This document shows positions 20,101 to 35,100 of a stretch of DNA of 64,000 nucleotides, one piece after another. A program made the translations under genes and the position numbers. The stretch lies in assembly GCA_023079485.1 (NCBI GenBank), contig CM041104.1, forward strand, positions 2,047,676-2,111,675, read 5' to 3'. This DNA is from Archilochus colubris (Eukaryota; Chordata; Aves; Apodiformes; Trochilidae). The notes beneath the pieces are model-generated. The model saw nothing but the letters and a program-made list of their open reading frames with translations, made no database searches and was not told the DNA's origin. Each line of letters opens with the position of its first letter. The first letter of the stretch is position 1.

Positions 20101-23100
20101 CCATGGCAGGGAGTTGGAACCAGATGACCTTTAAGATCCCTTCCGACCCACATCAGTCTGGGATTCTATAATTCCAGTACTCACTATGAGCAGAGACTGT
20201 CCTGGTAAAGCCACCCCACCTGAACTACTCTTTAAGTACCAGGGGTTGCTTGAAGTGCCCCCATGAAACAGGAAAAGGATGCAGAGCTTCTCTTTTCACA
20301 GAATCCCAGGATGTTTAGGTTGGCAGAGACCTCCAAGCTCACCCAGTCCAACCTCTGACCAACACCATCATCTCACTACTAACCCATGTCCTTAAGGACC
20401 AGCTCCAAATGCCTTTTAAATGCCTCCAGGGATGGTGACTCCACCACTGTCCTGGGCCATTCCAGTGCCTGACAGCCCTCTCAGTGGAGAAATGTTTCCT
20501 GACATCAGCCTAACCCTCCCCTGGCACAGCTTCCATCCATTCCCTCTGCTCCTATCCCATCCCTCAGGAGCAGAGGCTTTTTCCCTCCATCCTCCAACCT
20601 CGCTTGAGGCAGGTAAGGGGAGCTTTAAAGTCTCCTCTCACCTCCCTTTCTCCAGAAAGTTTTCCTTATCTCCACGCTGCACAAGAGAGGTGTGGGGTGG
20701 GCTGGGGGCTGTCCTGAGCTGTCCCCAGCTGTCCCCAGCTGTACTCTACCTTTGAAGAAAACGAATTTCCCATCGGAGCGCTCGTAGGCGGCGTCGATCT
20801 TTGCGGGGAGGCCCTTCCAGAACTGCTCAATCTGCATGGGGTACCCCTCCTGCACCCGGCTGTTCCGCAGCCTCCAGAACCAACGATCCTGAGGGAAACA
20901 GAACCTGCTTCAGAACCAGGGCTTTGTCACCCAGCCAGGCTGGGTGTGAGGCACTGAGCATCCCCCGCTCCCTGCCCGCATCCCAGACACCACACAGAGA
21001 GGAGGCAACTCCAAGCCAGCCCAAGAATCCTCCAGGGAGGGAAGCACCTTGTGGGGAAGAGGGCAGCCAGAAGGGTGACAAGTTGATTGCTGGTGCTGTG
21101 AAAATGGTGGGAAGAAGGAAGGAGAGGTAAAAAGGAGCAGGGGGAAGCAAGGCCACAGCTCTAGGTGTTATGAGCTCTGTGAGAGTGACCTCCCCAGGTT
21201 GCCTCCCGGGGATGCCACACTTGTCCTGGAATTCTGGTGCTCAGCTCCCAGACCACAAGAGACCCACACAGCCTTCATGTCACCTGCTGACTGCATGGAG
21301 CACACATGTCCAGAGGCACAAAGGAGGGATTAAACAGCCCTTTGGATCATTAGTTCAAGCTGTAATGGATGCTCAGGGATGGATCAGAGCAGGACAGAGC
21401 CTGGGACACTTCTCCCAGATACTGCCCCAGCCTTCAACTATTCTCAGCTCAGGCACTTTCTGCAACTGAAGTGGCTTCATGACCTTCCCTCTATCCCTCT
21501 CCACATTCACACTCACTGGGCAGAGGGACAGCTACAGGTATTTTGGAAAAGGACCAGGACTTGCCACATTCAAGGCTCTCTAACGTGGGTTACTGAGCTG
21601 AGCAGCTCCTTCCTCCCTGGCTGCAGGGTACATGGGACTGTCCCAAATTCCCCAGGAGCAAGCTGAGTGCTCCCTGGAGCCTAGAGTTTGATTCCTGCCA
21701 TCTCTGGAGGCACCAAGCTTTAATCCCTGGTTAGAAACAGTTTACTTTCTGGCTTTGCTGGTGGCTCCTTGCTGAGCTTGGTGGTGTCTGAATTCTCTGC
21801 CAGTGCATCCAGCTCACATCTCAGTGCACAGGCTGCCTGGGCATCTTGTGAATCCATCAGGAACCGTTTCCAAACATTACAGAGCCAATCTGCTCACCTT
21901 TCCTCCTAACACTGTTCATCCCTCAGAGGACCAGAGATGATTTCACAGCCACCACCTCATCCTTCTATTAATCTGATCCAGCAATAAAACTAAAGAAAGA
22001 CTGGTGGGTAAGCAGGAATTCTTAGTACCTTGAAAACAAACATTTCTCCTCTAAAGAGAGCCACGGTGTTAAAGTTGCCATCACAGATGTTGGGTTTCAT
22101 GCCAGGAGGGGATGGTCTGTCACCCAGAGGAGGACCTGGGGGCCTGGGCTGCCTCTCGTGTTTCCGCTCCGAAGTGGAGTGAATTCTGCGAACAGGAAGA
22201 GTTGGTAAAGGCCTGGTTGGCTCCAGGGGCTCAACAGGAGGACCTAGAAGTGAAAAGAAAAACGTTTAGCCCAGAGAACAAGCCTGGATTTCCTGTGCTT
22301 CCCTGGCAGGTTTTTAAAAGGCAACAGGCTGGATGAGCAGCTCTGCCAGGGATCTACATTCTCCTTGTGCTCCTGCCCTAGAAATGGGGAGCAGAACCAG
22401 AGGCATCCACACGTGAAGGACATCCCAAAACAGGAGTGGGAAGAGCTGAAGAAGAGACAGTCTGTTTTTCTGTCTTCCCAAGAAGGCTGGAGCTAAAAGG
22501 AAGGAGAAGCCACCCCAATCATGTTCCCAACTAAAATGAAAGGTAATAACCCTTGAATAGAAGCATTTAGTTGACAAAAAAACCCCAAACCAAAACAATA
22601 ATAAGTAAAACCAAAGGAAAACCAGGAAAAAAGGGTGTGAAAACCAATGCTGCAGTCTAAGCAGAACTGCAGGGGAATCTGGAAACCAGAAAGCAATGAC
22701 TTCCTTACAGGTCAGCCAGCAATCTGTGCTCTCAGAAGCCCAGGGGAGCCCTGATGGGCAGTGCTCACCAGGGACCATGGTGGCATTCAGGGGATGTCCC
22801 CTCAGCTCTCCCCATCGGGCCTCACCCAGCTCAGCTTTCAGACAAGGCTGCAGGAGTGTAAGGAGCTACAAAACCACCAGGAACAGACTTGGGGCAGAGT
22901 TCTGCTTTCAAACTGACTCTGCCATAGGATGATTTCATGAACAGTGATAAAATCTGGAGCAAATCTAATTGAGAGTCACAGATTTCTTCTTGCTCCTCAG
23001 AGAAGGCCACAAGCTGGCATGGCAATGAGCAGAGGGGTCCTAGAAGCAAGAGGTTTTATATCTGATGTAATTAAATGGGATTTGCTTGTTCTTTGTGTAG

Positions 23101-26100
23101 TTCTGTGTATTTTTCACCCCCTTCATTCTCAGCTGTTTATTGCCCAGTATCTTAGCAGACCATAAAATTCTTTCAAATCAAATTCCCAAGCTGATGTGGC
23201 TGCTGGTCGTGATCTGTGCCTTTTCCCCAGCAAAGGTCTTCAGACAGTGCCTAACCCTAACCCCTCCTTGGCCAGGGAGCATCTAGAGCAGGGTTTGAAG
23301 AGATGCTCCTTAATTTGCAGTTTCTGGGCTTTGGTTCCCACTGGAGTTCCTGAAAGGCATTTCCTCTGCACAAAGCTCTCCTTGGAGATGATGCATTTCT
23401 GGGGAGCATCAAGGATGCCAGGGCTGCCATCTCAGGGCACAACCAGAACCACACAGCCCCCCCTCCACTGGCCTGCACCTGTACTTAACACCACTTCTAA
23501 AACCTGCTGCACCTACAAATTATTCTTGGTAGGAGGCACAGACCTTGTTTGCTAACACAGCCATGGGTGGCTTCCCAGGGGCTGGGCAGGCATCTCCAGG
23601 CAGCTGGCAGTGAGCTGGCAATTCTGTCTCTTGCTGGGAAGCTCCTGGAGGCAGGACTGGGTTAGTGTGGTGGGACATGCTGCAGAGGAAGGGTTGGGAA
23701 TAGGGAAAGAGTCCCAGAGAGATCTTACACAGAGAAAGCTGAGGTTCTGCTCTGGTCAGGTGGGACACAGGAGCCGTGTTCAGCTCCTGCTGTGGCTGAC
23801 AAAAAGGGCACCTGCTGCCACCTAGAACATCTGAATAAATGAAGTTTAAAACACAACCATTTCCATGCTTGGTGAAGAGAGGAAATGTTTGTGCTGAGGA
23901 ACTGTAGGTCCTGGCTGGGACCTGAGCAGAGCAAGCAGCAGGAATCTGCTGCACATGGGGGTCTCAGCAAATAGCAGGGGGATCCTCCAGCTGCCATCCA
24001 CGTGGCTTTGAGTGGATGGAAACAGCACCGAAAAAAACTAATCCTACATCACAGGATTCCTAACAGACTCAGACCAGCATCACCTTTCTAAATGAGCCCC
24101 TCAGATGCTGCTGGTGAAGCACAAGAGAGGTGGGGTTGTTTGTTCCTTCCCTCTGCAGGGAGCACTGAGCAGCAGAGAGGCTCTGGTGCTGCCAGGGATG
24201 GACCAGAGAGCTTCTTTCATGGTTTAACTGAGTTGGCAGTGGAGCAATCTCAGCAGAGAGCTGCTTGGTAGCTGCAGAGGATGGAGACCACCACCAGAAC
24301 AGGATGGATCCCTGCCTTGTCAGAGGCATCTGGAAACAAATCCATAACCTGGCTGTGAGGAAGACTCCAAGAGCAGCTGCCTGGGAACAGGGAGCAACCT
24401 AAAAAAAGCTCCTGTGAGAGGGAATGGTCAGGAAGTCACCGTGTGTCACGTCTGCAAACTGCTCCCTGGAAAGCAGAGTGGGAAAAGGAGTTTGGGATTC
24501 CCATGTGGGGTTGGTTCTGCTTCTCAGACACAGCAAATGGACACAGATAATCAAACCCACAGCAAATGGACACAGATACTCAAACCCACAGCAGTTCTTC
24601 ATTTCCAGAAATAAGAAGCCAAAGCCTCCACATGGGGAGAGAAGAGACCCAGAATAAGAGTTTTAGAGAGGTGACCATGAGCAGTAAGATGAGAACGTGA
24701 CATTAATTTTTCCTTTCTCTCTTTTAAAGGAAAATAAGGAGTGTGCCAGGAGTAATATCTAAAGAAAATAACAATGTCTGATGGGTCACAAAGATGCAGA
24801 GAATCTGACAGCAAGGTGCAGAATAGGGGCTATAATACTCATACATAATACATACGTGCTCATATGCTACAAATTTAACATAGAATCCCAGAATCCCAGA
24901 CAGGTTTGGGTTGGAAGGGACCTTAAAGCTCCCCCAGTGCCACCCCTGCCATGGTCAGGGACACCTCCCACAGTCCAGGGTGCTCCAAGCCCCATCCAAC
25001 CTGGGCTGGAACACTGCCAGGGATGGGGCAGCCACAGCTTCTCTGGGCACCCTGGGACAGGGTCTCAGCACCCTTCTACTGAAGAACTTCTTCCTCAGAT
25101 CCAACCTAAACCTCTTCTCCTTCAGTTTAAATCCATTTCCCCATGTCCTGTCACTGGACACTGATGAAAAGTCCCTCTCCATCCTTCCTGGAGGTTCCCT
25201 TCAGGGATTGGGGGGCAGCTCTAAGGTCCTCCCCAGAGTCTTCTCTTCTCCAGGCTGAACAATCCCAGCTCCTCAGCCTCTCCTCCTCCTCCAGCCCCTG
25301 GATCATCTCTGTGCCTCTGCTCTGGCAATGCCCACACAAGGACTGGCAGGGAGGCTCCCAGAACCACAAACACAATTTGCAGGTGGAACTGCAACTTGCT
25401 TGGATACAGACTCTGTCATTTCACCTAAAATATCTCTGTTAATGTCTTTCCCTGCCAGCTATGGATTTCCCTTCCTATCTTTCACTTCTTGTTTTTCTGC
25501 ATTCCAATCCTTCTCATTTATCCTGATTGAAGCCCTGTCTCCTCTTGTGGATTGCATTTTTATTTTAATTTTATTTTAATTGCTGCTTTTGCTTTGTCAC
25601 TGACTGAGGGTGGACTTACAGCTAAGGGTGGCAGCAACCCTGCAGGGATGGAGCAGAGGAACCCACACATCCCTTGGAAATCCTCTGTCTGGAGTGCCAG
25701 GCTGGCAGAATTTGGTCTCCTTAGGGAGGTTGGGAAGCAGCAGCACAACCTCCCCCTTGCTGAATCAGAGAATCAGAGAATGGTTTGGGTTGGAAGGGAG
25801 CTCAGAGATCATCCACTTCCACCCCACACCTCCCACCAGCCCAGGCTGTTCGAGGTCCCAAGGCCCCCCTGAAGGAAGATGCTGTCTCCTAAGCCCACTC
25901 CAGAGCACAACCTGGTAGGAAAGCAGAATGCACAGACCCTGATTTGCCACTGTTTCCAGAACCTCCTGACAGCCACCAGCCTGCAAAGCAGATGGGCAGA
26001 GGTTGGGTGTAGCAGGTTCAGCAGCAGCAGAGATGACCAAGAAGAGAGTTCCTGATGAGAAGCTGGCACCTTGGTGTTTATTGTGGGCACCCTTAACACC

Positions 26101-29100
26101 CACCCCTGACAGAATAAACCTGGCAGGAGCTCAGCCACACCACAGCCTCCATCACTGCATCTCCAAGCAACTCCAGAGAATCAGTCACAGCAAAGCTCAC
26201 TGAGAGAAAAGTTGAGTGAGAGGCTCCTGCATGGAAACCCAACTGGACCTGAACCCATCCAGCTACTGACTGTGTGTGATCCCAGCACCAGAGCTGGATC
26301 CTCCCCGGGGCTCAACCTGCAGCCACTTCCACATGGGAAGCAGGGAAGAAACCTCCTGGAGCTGGAAACTACATTCTGGAGGGAAACAGCTTGCTGGAAC
26401 TTTACAGACACTGTGTGGAGAAGAAGACTTTCTTCTTCTCTATCACAACCAAGTCAAAGAATGTCAGAAAGCTTTTGGGTCACAGCAGATCACCTTCAGA
26501 GTGTGACATCCACCACTGGCACTTAGCCTCCTCCCTTCATGCTTCCTCTGTCGCAGACCATCTGAATACCAAGGTGACCTGTGAAGATAACACAGAGAGA
26601 GGAGGCATTTAGGAGCCACTGTGTCGATAGTTGAGGACAAAATATAATTGTGCTGTCCTCCTGGCTATTGACAGAGTGTTCCCTCAACTGCACGACACCT
26701 GCCTGGAGGTTCAGCACCTTGCACACCCAGCTGCTCTCCAAGCTGCCAGTGCAGAGGATGCTTCAGCTCAGGGGAGATGATGATCCACCAGGAAACAAAG
26801 GGCTGGCTTGATCTTCTAAAGCCTGGAGTGGTTTGGGTTGGAAGGGACCTTAAGATCATCCAGTTCCAATCCCCCCTGCCATGGTCAGGGACACCTCCCA
26901 CCAGCCCAGGTTGCTCCAAGCCCCATCCAACCTGGGCTGGAACACTGCCAGGGATGGGGCAGCCACAAATATTCACTCTGAGAATAATTCCAATAAAATT
27001 CACTCCAAGAATAAATCTGCCACCCAGACTCCAGCAGGCAGAGACACTTGGGAACAGCAGATGGGGAGGGCTCAGATGCACAGAGCTGAGCTGCACACTC
27101 TGCACCCACTGCCCCAGCACCCAGGGAAGGGTCCTCAGCTCCAGATCAAAGTCTGTGATCCTAATGGGGCAGGGAGAGCAAGAGAAGCCCACCTGGCAGC
27201 TCTGCAGCCTCCAGGGCAGTGCAGAGAGGTCCCTGCTGGTATTCCATGAGCTTGATGCCAAGAAGCTATCCCAGGGAGCAGAGACTGCCCATCCACAGCA
27301 GCTCAGAGCTCAGGGAGGACTCATGGCCCTTGCTCCCCTGTCCTGGCCACAGAGCACTTGGCACTTCTGGAGTCAGAAGGTTCCTAACATCCATACTGAA
27401 CCACAGACACCTCTTGGTTAGAAAAGCCCTTTAAGAACAAATCCAAACATAAATCACCACTGGGTGCCAGGAAGGGTTTCTTGAGCCTCTGAATGACCAA
27501 ATGCCACCCAGGTGATGAAGCAGCCACCTGGAAGTGTCCAGGGCTGAAATCCTTGCTGTGAACCAGAGGGAATGCTTCCCTGGCTCTGCAATGGGATGCA
27601 CCCTGGGGTAGGGTTCTCTGCTTTGGGTATGAAAAAGTTGGGTCCAAAATTCACAGACTTGGGCAGACAAATGATGACAGTCTGGGACTCTGAGAGATGC
27701 TCCAGCCCAGTTCTCCTCTGCAAAAAAATGCAGGAAACCTCACATCTGCTCCACTACAAAACAGACCTTTTTGAGAGAAGTATGTCCTAGCCAGCAGTAA
27801 CATAAAGCAGTGGGGTTTTTTTCCATCAGCTGAAAAACCTCCCAGGAGAGGTGGGCTGCCCCTCAGCTCCCCCTTTGTCCAGAGGCAGCAGGATCAGCTC
27901 CCTCCTCTCACCCCAACATCTGCAGCTCCACGGCTGAGGTGGCTGAGTCCTCCTGGAGTCAGAGGTTCCCCAAGGACACCACTGGGACCCAGGCAGCCAC
28001 CCCCTGGCACATGGCAGATGAGGCTCAGAGGATGCACCAGAGGTGACCCTGACATTTCCTGATGGCTCCAACAGAGTCTGTGGAGAGGAGAAAAGGTGCA
28101 AATGAAGGGATGCAACACAGAAGAGGAGTTTGGTGTCTGGTGGCACCAGAGCAGACTCCTCCAGCTCTCTTATTGCCAAGCACTTGCCTTCCCCTGCCCT
28201 CCTACAAGCTCAGCACCACGGGGCATGGATCCAAAAGTCCCAGGCCTTGGAGCTTCAATAGTTGAGGTCTTGGCTGTTCCTCTGTTCCCTCCTCACATTC
28301 AGGATGTCATCAGGCCCATGCCTGACGCCTGCAGGTCCTGCCAACACCAAGCCTTGTTCTGATGGCCCCACTCCCAGTGCAGCATCACCACATGGATACT
28401 ACATTTTGTACCAGGTTTTTCTGCTGTTTCATCACAACCAATCTCACGCATGGATGGAGGTTACACTGGGTTTGCTCTGTGGACACCCCTGGGAAAAGGT
28501 GGGGGGGATGATGAGACCCCTGCTTGGTACAAAGGAGTGATGAGGCTGCAGAAGGTGCCATCTGCTCCAGCTGGTCCTGGGTGCTCTTCAGCTCCTTGGG
28601 CAGAGCCTGGTGGGGTTTCAAGACCACCCTGGACCCCAAACCTCCCTGGGACCTTTCCTCTTGAGCTGCAGAAAAGATGTGTGAGGCTGACACATCCTCA
28701 GGGAGAGATCCTTAGGGATCTTAGTGATTTGGTCCATCTCTGAGTGATGAGGAGACCATTCCTCTGTGGCCTTGGGATTTGAGAGGGATTTGAAGATAAA
28801 GGTCTTGTTTCCCAGCTCCAAGCATCCCTTTAAAGAACAGTCAGAGTATTTTGTCATGGAACATGCTACAGGCAGCATCTACAAGAGGATGGAAGTGCTG
28901 CTGACTTGGTTCACAGCCTGCTCTGCCACACTGCTCCAGCCCTTCCACCATGAGCTCAGGAGTGGGAATAACATTTGAAGCATTGACCTTACCCTTAGCC
29001 AGCATGGAGCACAAACAAGAGTTCACATCACCTGACTCTTCAGCTGAGTTTGGAAATAAATTCAGCAGAAAAGAACTTGAAAATTCAACGACTCACTGTA

Positions 29101-32100
29101 TGGAAGGTTTAAACATTTCTAATGGACACACACAGATACAACATAAAAAGACATTCAGACTTCATTATTTTCAAAGGAAGGAGACAGAACAGACTCAGGC
29201 TTTAGTAGAGACTTCGCTCCTTGTTGTATCAACTTCAGTGGAACGAAAAGTTGGGAGTTGTAATTGAAATTATTTTAATGAAAGGATGCTACAGGCAAGG
29301 TTCTGCCTCTCTGATTTATTTTGCATACAGGTTCCCAACTCACACATTCTGAGCAGATGCTGCAGTCAGAGCAGCCAGGAAGCAGCAAGGTTTGGGTTCT
29401 GGGGAGGTGCCCTGGCAGGGGGGCTTTGGGCACTGCCAAGGTGCAGTGAAGCACCTTGGCCCTGTGGAAATAAAGCTCATTTAGAGGAATGTTCCTGCTA
29501 AAGCTCCAAGAAGGACATTTCAGCAATCCCTTCTCAGCTGTTAGAAGCTCAAATGAAAGGATCAATCTCTTCTCATCTCCAATCTCTTCTCATCTCTCCC
29601 TTTCCAAGGAAAACACAACCTCCATTTTCTATCTTTGTGAACCAGAAAATTAAAACCTAATTTTAAACTAAACTTCAGGTTTGGGGACGCAACTCTGCTT
29701 TAAGGGATGAAATCTCTGCCTGGGGAATAAAGCTCCTACTACAGCAGCTGCTCCTAGGAGTAGTTATCCCTACAGCCACCACCACCTTCCCCAGCTCAGG
29801 GAAGACCCTTTCCTGATTCCACCACAGCCAACAAACTAATTCCCAAAGACCACCTGCACCAGGATCACTCCTAATGCTTTTTTTCAGACAGAGTTAAAAT
29901 TCTAAGCAAATTATACTGCAAAAAGAGAAGCCTGACATAGAATGGGGTTAAAGTTTTGTGTCCCTTTGCACGTGAAGAAGTGAAGTGCAGTGGTGCTGCC
30001 CTGTGCAGTGCTGAGCTCTGCTCTGTCCCAGCTCTGCACAGATGCTCTGCAGAATTCTCACCAAGCACTGGAGCCCTGAGGACACTAAAAAGTCTTCACA
30101 ACCCTGACCAGTGTCACCCAGCACCCCCACTGGAAGGCCCAGGAGCCCCATTTCAGCTCAGCCCTGGGTCCCCAGCTCAGCTCAAGAGATGCTGGCCTGA
30201 ACCACAAGTGTGCAGAAGCATTTTGCCATCCCATGTCTGCTCCCTTCCCAAAAAGGTATCTGACAACAGAGAAAACAGTAATATTTTCTTGATTGCATTT
30301 GCACTGTCAGCAGTAAATTAGGATTTCTTTTTTTTTTTCCTCTCCGATTAGTCAAAGCTCACAGGAACTAAACCAACATTTCAAAATAGTAACAGTGTAA
30401 TGACACTTCAGCTCCTTTTGGAAATGAAACTTTGAGTATGTTATTTAATGAAATTTAATACTTACTACCCCAGCACTTTGTTTCAAAACCATCTAAAGTC
30501 TCTGATACCCTGAGTATGTGACTACACACTAGGTTAACATATGCAGAAAGAAATGATACATGCAATTTCATCCTGGTAATGAACAACAAAGAGAAATCTC
30601 CAGCTGCACTAGTGGGAAGAGCCAGCTCCCCTGGGTCTATTTCTTATGTGAAATGTTGGGCCTTACTGGCACTCTGCCTCCCTCTCCAAACACTTGGTTT
30701 TCCCAGTGCCCAGCCAGCAAAACCAGCCCCGAGAGAGCTCTCTTCTGTAGGCATTGACATTTGAGATCAGACTCCAACCACTGATGCACAGTTCAGAGCT
30801 CTGAAGTCTCCCTGTGCTGTGTAGAGTCTCACAGGTCTTGGCACAAATTCTCTTAGCAGTAATTTAGCATTGACCAGCAGATCAGTGATGTAAATGTTGG
30901 CAAGTGTCAGGACTGCCACTGATCCCTCAGAAACACCAGCTGTCCCACTGACATCATCTCACATGGGTATTTTTCAGGTGTAATTCACAGAACGTCTGCT
31001 CCACTGGGAGCTGCAGATGTTGCAGAGCTACAGAGCAGAGTTGTTCGCTGTTTATTCAGTGACCTCTCTATCAGGGATGTTTGACAAAACCTGCTTCCCA
31101 GGGGCTGCCACCACCTGGATTCATTTCCATCTTCTAGCTCAGCCTCCCCTTGACTGGGGCTCTAAAAACCTGCATTTCCCTCTGGTCCCAGAGTCTTCTT
31201 CAGCCAATAATTCTCTGGAAGTCCTTCTCCTCACACCCTGATATCCATGATCCCATCACATCATCTCTAGCCTCTTGGTTTTCTCCCATAATTCCTCTGC
31301 CCCCTTTCTCCCTCTTTTCTTCATGGCAAATGTTGTACAACAATATTCAGCTGGAAATAAAAAGAAGTGTTCCCTGAGCAGATCCAAACCTTTTTCCTTA
31401 CCTTCTATACACAGAGAAAAAAAAATGAGTGCATAAACACGTTTTACCTTTCCTTGATGTTCCATGTTTTCCACCTTCTTCCCCTCTATTTGCACTGGCT
31501 GCACCTTAATGGAGAAGCCTTGGAACTGCCTGGCTTTCCCTTTCTAGTGCTCCTTGAGACTGGGGACACAGTGAGGGATGAAGCAGCAGTGAAATCAGAG
31601 GGGTTGGGTTACCCAAGCTGTGCACAGACATTGCCAGCAGGACACAGTCAGCTGGCACCTGGATGGGGATCAAGGAGTGGAGAATTCCCTGCTCAGCTGG
31701 GGCAGGAAATCCAATCCCCAGCTCCAAGCATTCTGGGGGCTCCCTGTGGCTATAAAGCTATTCCCTGGACTCCAGCTGAGTGTAAATGGGTGAGGGGGGA
31801 GTGTTGCTCACCATAAATTTTCTGGATTCCCTGGAGGTCATCCTGGGGCAGTTTGAAGTTATGTGTTTCCATGTACTGGTAGAAAGGAGCCATGATAGCA
31901 CTGGGGTCATTGGAGTGCTCCAGGCCCAGAGCATGTCCCAGCTCATGGACTGCAACCAGGAAGAGATCATTCCCTGTGGGAAGGAGGAAGACACAGCCAG
32001 GTTAGTGCAGAGATCCAGCAATCCCAAGCCCCACCAACCCACAAGCTGAGAAGCCAACACTTTGCTATCCTATGGCACAGCAACCCCTGGAGATGGTTCT

Positions 32101-35100
32101 GCTCCTGAAAGTCTGTGCAGCTTTCCCAGTCCTTGCCACAGACTGGGCTGGAGGCTCCCAGCCCATCAGCACCCCAGGACCATGCCTACCCCAGAGCAGG
32201 TGGAACAGGCCTGGAATGACAGGACACTGACTGCAGACTCTCTTGGTAGAACATGGGCAACCAAAGAGGCTGCTCTGATGCCATCACTTGCTGCCAGGAG
32301 AGGTGGGAGCACTGCCAGTCTGCATGGTGGGTGTAGAGAAACAAGATAAACCAGGTGCCTCGAGTTGCCAAAGAGTGGGTGTGAGTCCACCTGTGCCTGG
32401 TCAGGGCAGGTCCCCTATTACCGGGGGGCCAATAAAGGTGGGACACACACCCACAGAGAGCAGCTCACTCTTGTGTGAGGCAATGGAGAAGCCAGCAGCT
32501 CGTTGAGCCTCAGGAGCAAGAAAGGCTCTTCCTGCTACAAGTGGGAAAGAAGTGGTGTTCCCCTTCTGGGTCTTCTGGTGCCAGGCTCTGATCTGACCTG
32601 GACCACTCAGTGCTGGAGATCAGCAAGGCACCTGGCAAGGCACCTGGAAGGTCAGAGAAAACCAGGACTAACACCCCCCATGACACCTGGATAGCTGGGG
32701 CAGCCCCATCTCGTCTGCCACAGGCTCCTCAGCTGACTTCTATTTGCTGGACTCCTGGCACTGCCACGTCTGCAGGAGGTGGTGAGCACCATCCTGGTGA
32801 GCTCAGGTAGCACCATCCTGCAGAAAATGAGCTCATCCTGAGGTAGCACCATCCTGGTGAGTTCAGGTAGCACCATTCTGGTGAGCACAGGTAGCACCAT
32901 CCTGGTGAGCCCAGACAGCACCATCCTGCAGGAGGCAGAACCACACAGGGGAAGGTTGGGTTGAATCCCAATGTCAAGAAGAAGAGGAGGGAGGAAAGAA
33001 GGGAAATGTTTCTGACAGGAAGAGGAAGGGCTGAGGAGCCCTGAGGGGCTGTCAGGAGTGGTACCTTCAGCTCTAGGTACAGGCACCCACTCTTCTTCAT
33101 TCCCATGGGTCTGGGTTCCTCCTCTCCTGGATCCAGTGTGGTCCCTGGGTGTCCTGGCACATTGAGATGGGAGGTGACACAGGCACTGCTGTGTGAGGGA
33201 GGGATGAAGACACAACCAAGAAGGACAGATGGTAGAGTCTCCTCCTGCCCACAAAATGCCTGAGCCCTAAATTCAGCTCCAATTGGGCTCCTCTGCTTTT
33301 GCTGGAAAGGCAGAGAGCAGGAGCCCTGGCACAGGAGCTCAGGGGGTGCTTTGGAGCTCCTGTCCCCACCCCTCCAGCCTCATCCATCCTACAGCGACCA
33401 CCCTGGGACAGGAGCTGCAGCAGTGATTCCTCCAGAACTATCTCCACACTTTAATGACTCCTGGCTTCACTGACAGCCATAAATACACCACAGTGTAAGG
33501 TCAGAGCTCTGTAAGTCTTCCCAGCTCTGCCAGCACCTCAGTCAGTACCGAACAGTGCTCAGCTGGGCAGCCACACCACACCAAAAGGGTTAAATTGTCC
33601 AAACATTGGGGTTGGAGGGGTGTAAACACCTGAATATGCAAGAAATGTCCAAATATCCACACACATTTCAGATCAATGTTCAAATACAAATGTCCAAAAC
33701 CAGATGTGGGCTAAAATTTAGCCACATATGTATTTTAAATTCTGTGATTTCTGTATTCAAGAAATCCGAACGGGGACTTTATATTTTTTCCTCATCTGCT
33801 GCTGAAAAATCTGGTGTGTGCACAGCATATTAACAAAATATCTAACAGCAGAATATGAAATGCATGAAGTAATTTCATGGTCAGGTCTGGAGGACTGATT
33901 GCTCTTCATGGGTTTTCAAAAACACCCAAGCTTTGAAGATCCACCCAGTTTCAAATGAGATTCAATGACTCAAAATCCTGTTGAAAATCAAATGAACTTA
34001 CTCTCCTCTATCACTGAAATGCTCATGAAAGCAGAGTTTTCACTGTGCCCAGCACTACCCAGACCCATGGGAAAACTCACCTGGGACAGACCTGGCTCTC
34101 CTGAGAGAAGTCACCTCTGTACCAAGGAGCTTCTAAACCAGGCTGAGGGGCTGTGTCCATGCCAAGTGAGGGAGAGGCCTTTCCCTGACCAAGGCAGTGA
34201 CATTTTCCTCCTTGCTGAAGTATCTGAAGGGTCTGGCAACATGTCCAGAACCTGTCTCCATGTAAGTCTACATAAAAATCTACTTTATGTGCTAAACCTT
34301 TGTCAGGAGCATAAGGTTGGACACTATCCTAATTTAAAATAGCTTTAAAGAACCTTCAATTACTTGTTTCTACACAAACCAAATGCCAGCCCACTCACAG
34401 CTGGAGAACAGCATCACAGGCTCCCAGAATGGTTGAGGTTGGAAGGCACCACTGGAGATGCTCTGGTGCAGGTCCAACTCCAAGGCAAGGTCAGGTACAG
34501 CAGTTTGTCCAGGGCTGTGTCCCACCAGGTTCTGAATTCCATGTTTCTTGTATTGGGAAGGCCCATACACAGCACTGTGTGTGCTGCGTGGAAGGATGGA
34601 TCATCTCCCAGATGTTCTGCCAAGGGTGCTGGAGGCTTTCAGTGCTGACCCAACTTCAACCTGGTGGCAACCAGGACACCCTGGGCCTTCTCTGCAGAGC
34701 TTCTTTCCAGTCTCTTGGCCACCAAAAATCCCAGGTGCAGGTCTTTGCTCAACTTGATGATCTTCCTGCCAGCCCATTTCTCCAGGTCTCTCTGGATGAC
34801 ACCATCACTGCTCACTGCATCAACCAACTCTGCAGATTTTGGGGATCTTCTTCAGTCTTGCTGAGGCTGCACTCATTACTGGGATCATTCATGAGGATGT
34901 CAAACAGCTCTGACCTCAGTGCTGACCCCTCTGACACCTCCTGAACTCCACCACCACCTCATGGTCACTGCAGCCAAGGATGTCCCTGAGCTTCCCACTG
35001 CCCACCAGCTCTGCCATTTTAAGGATCAGGTCCAGCAGGTCACTTGTCACTGCTGGTTCACAACTAGGAGCAGTTCTGAGATTCCTGAGGAAGGATGTCA

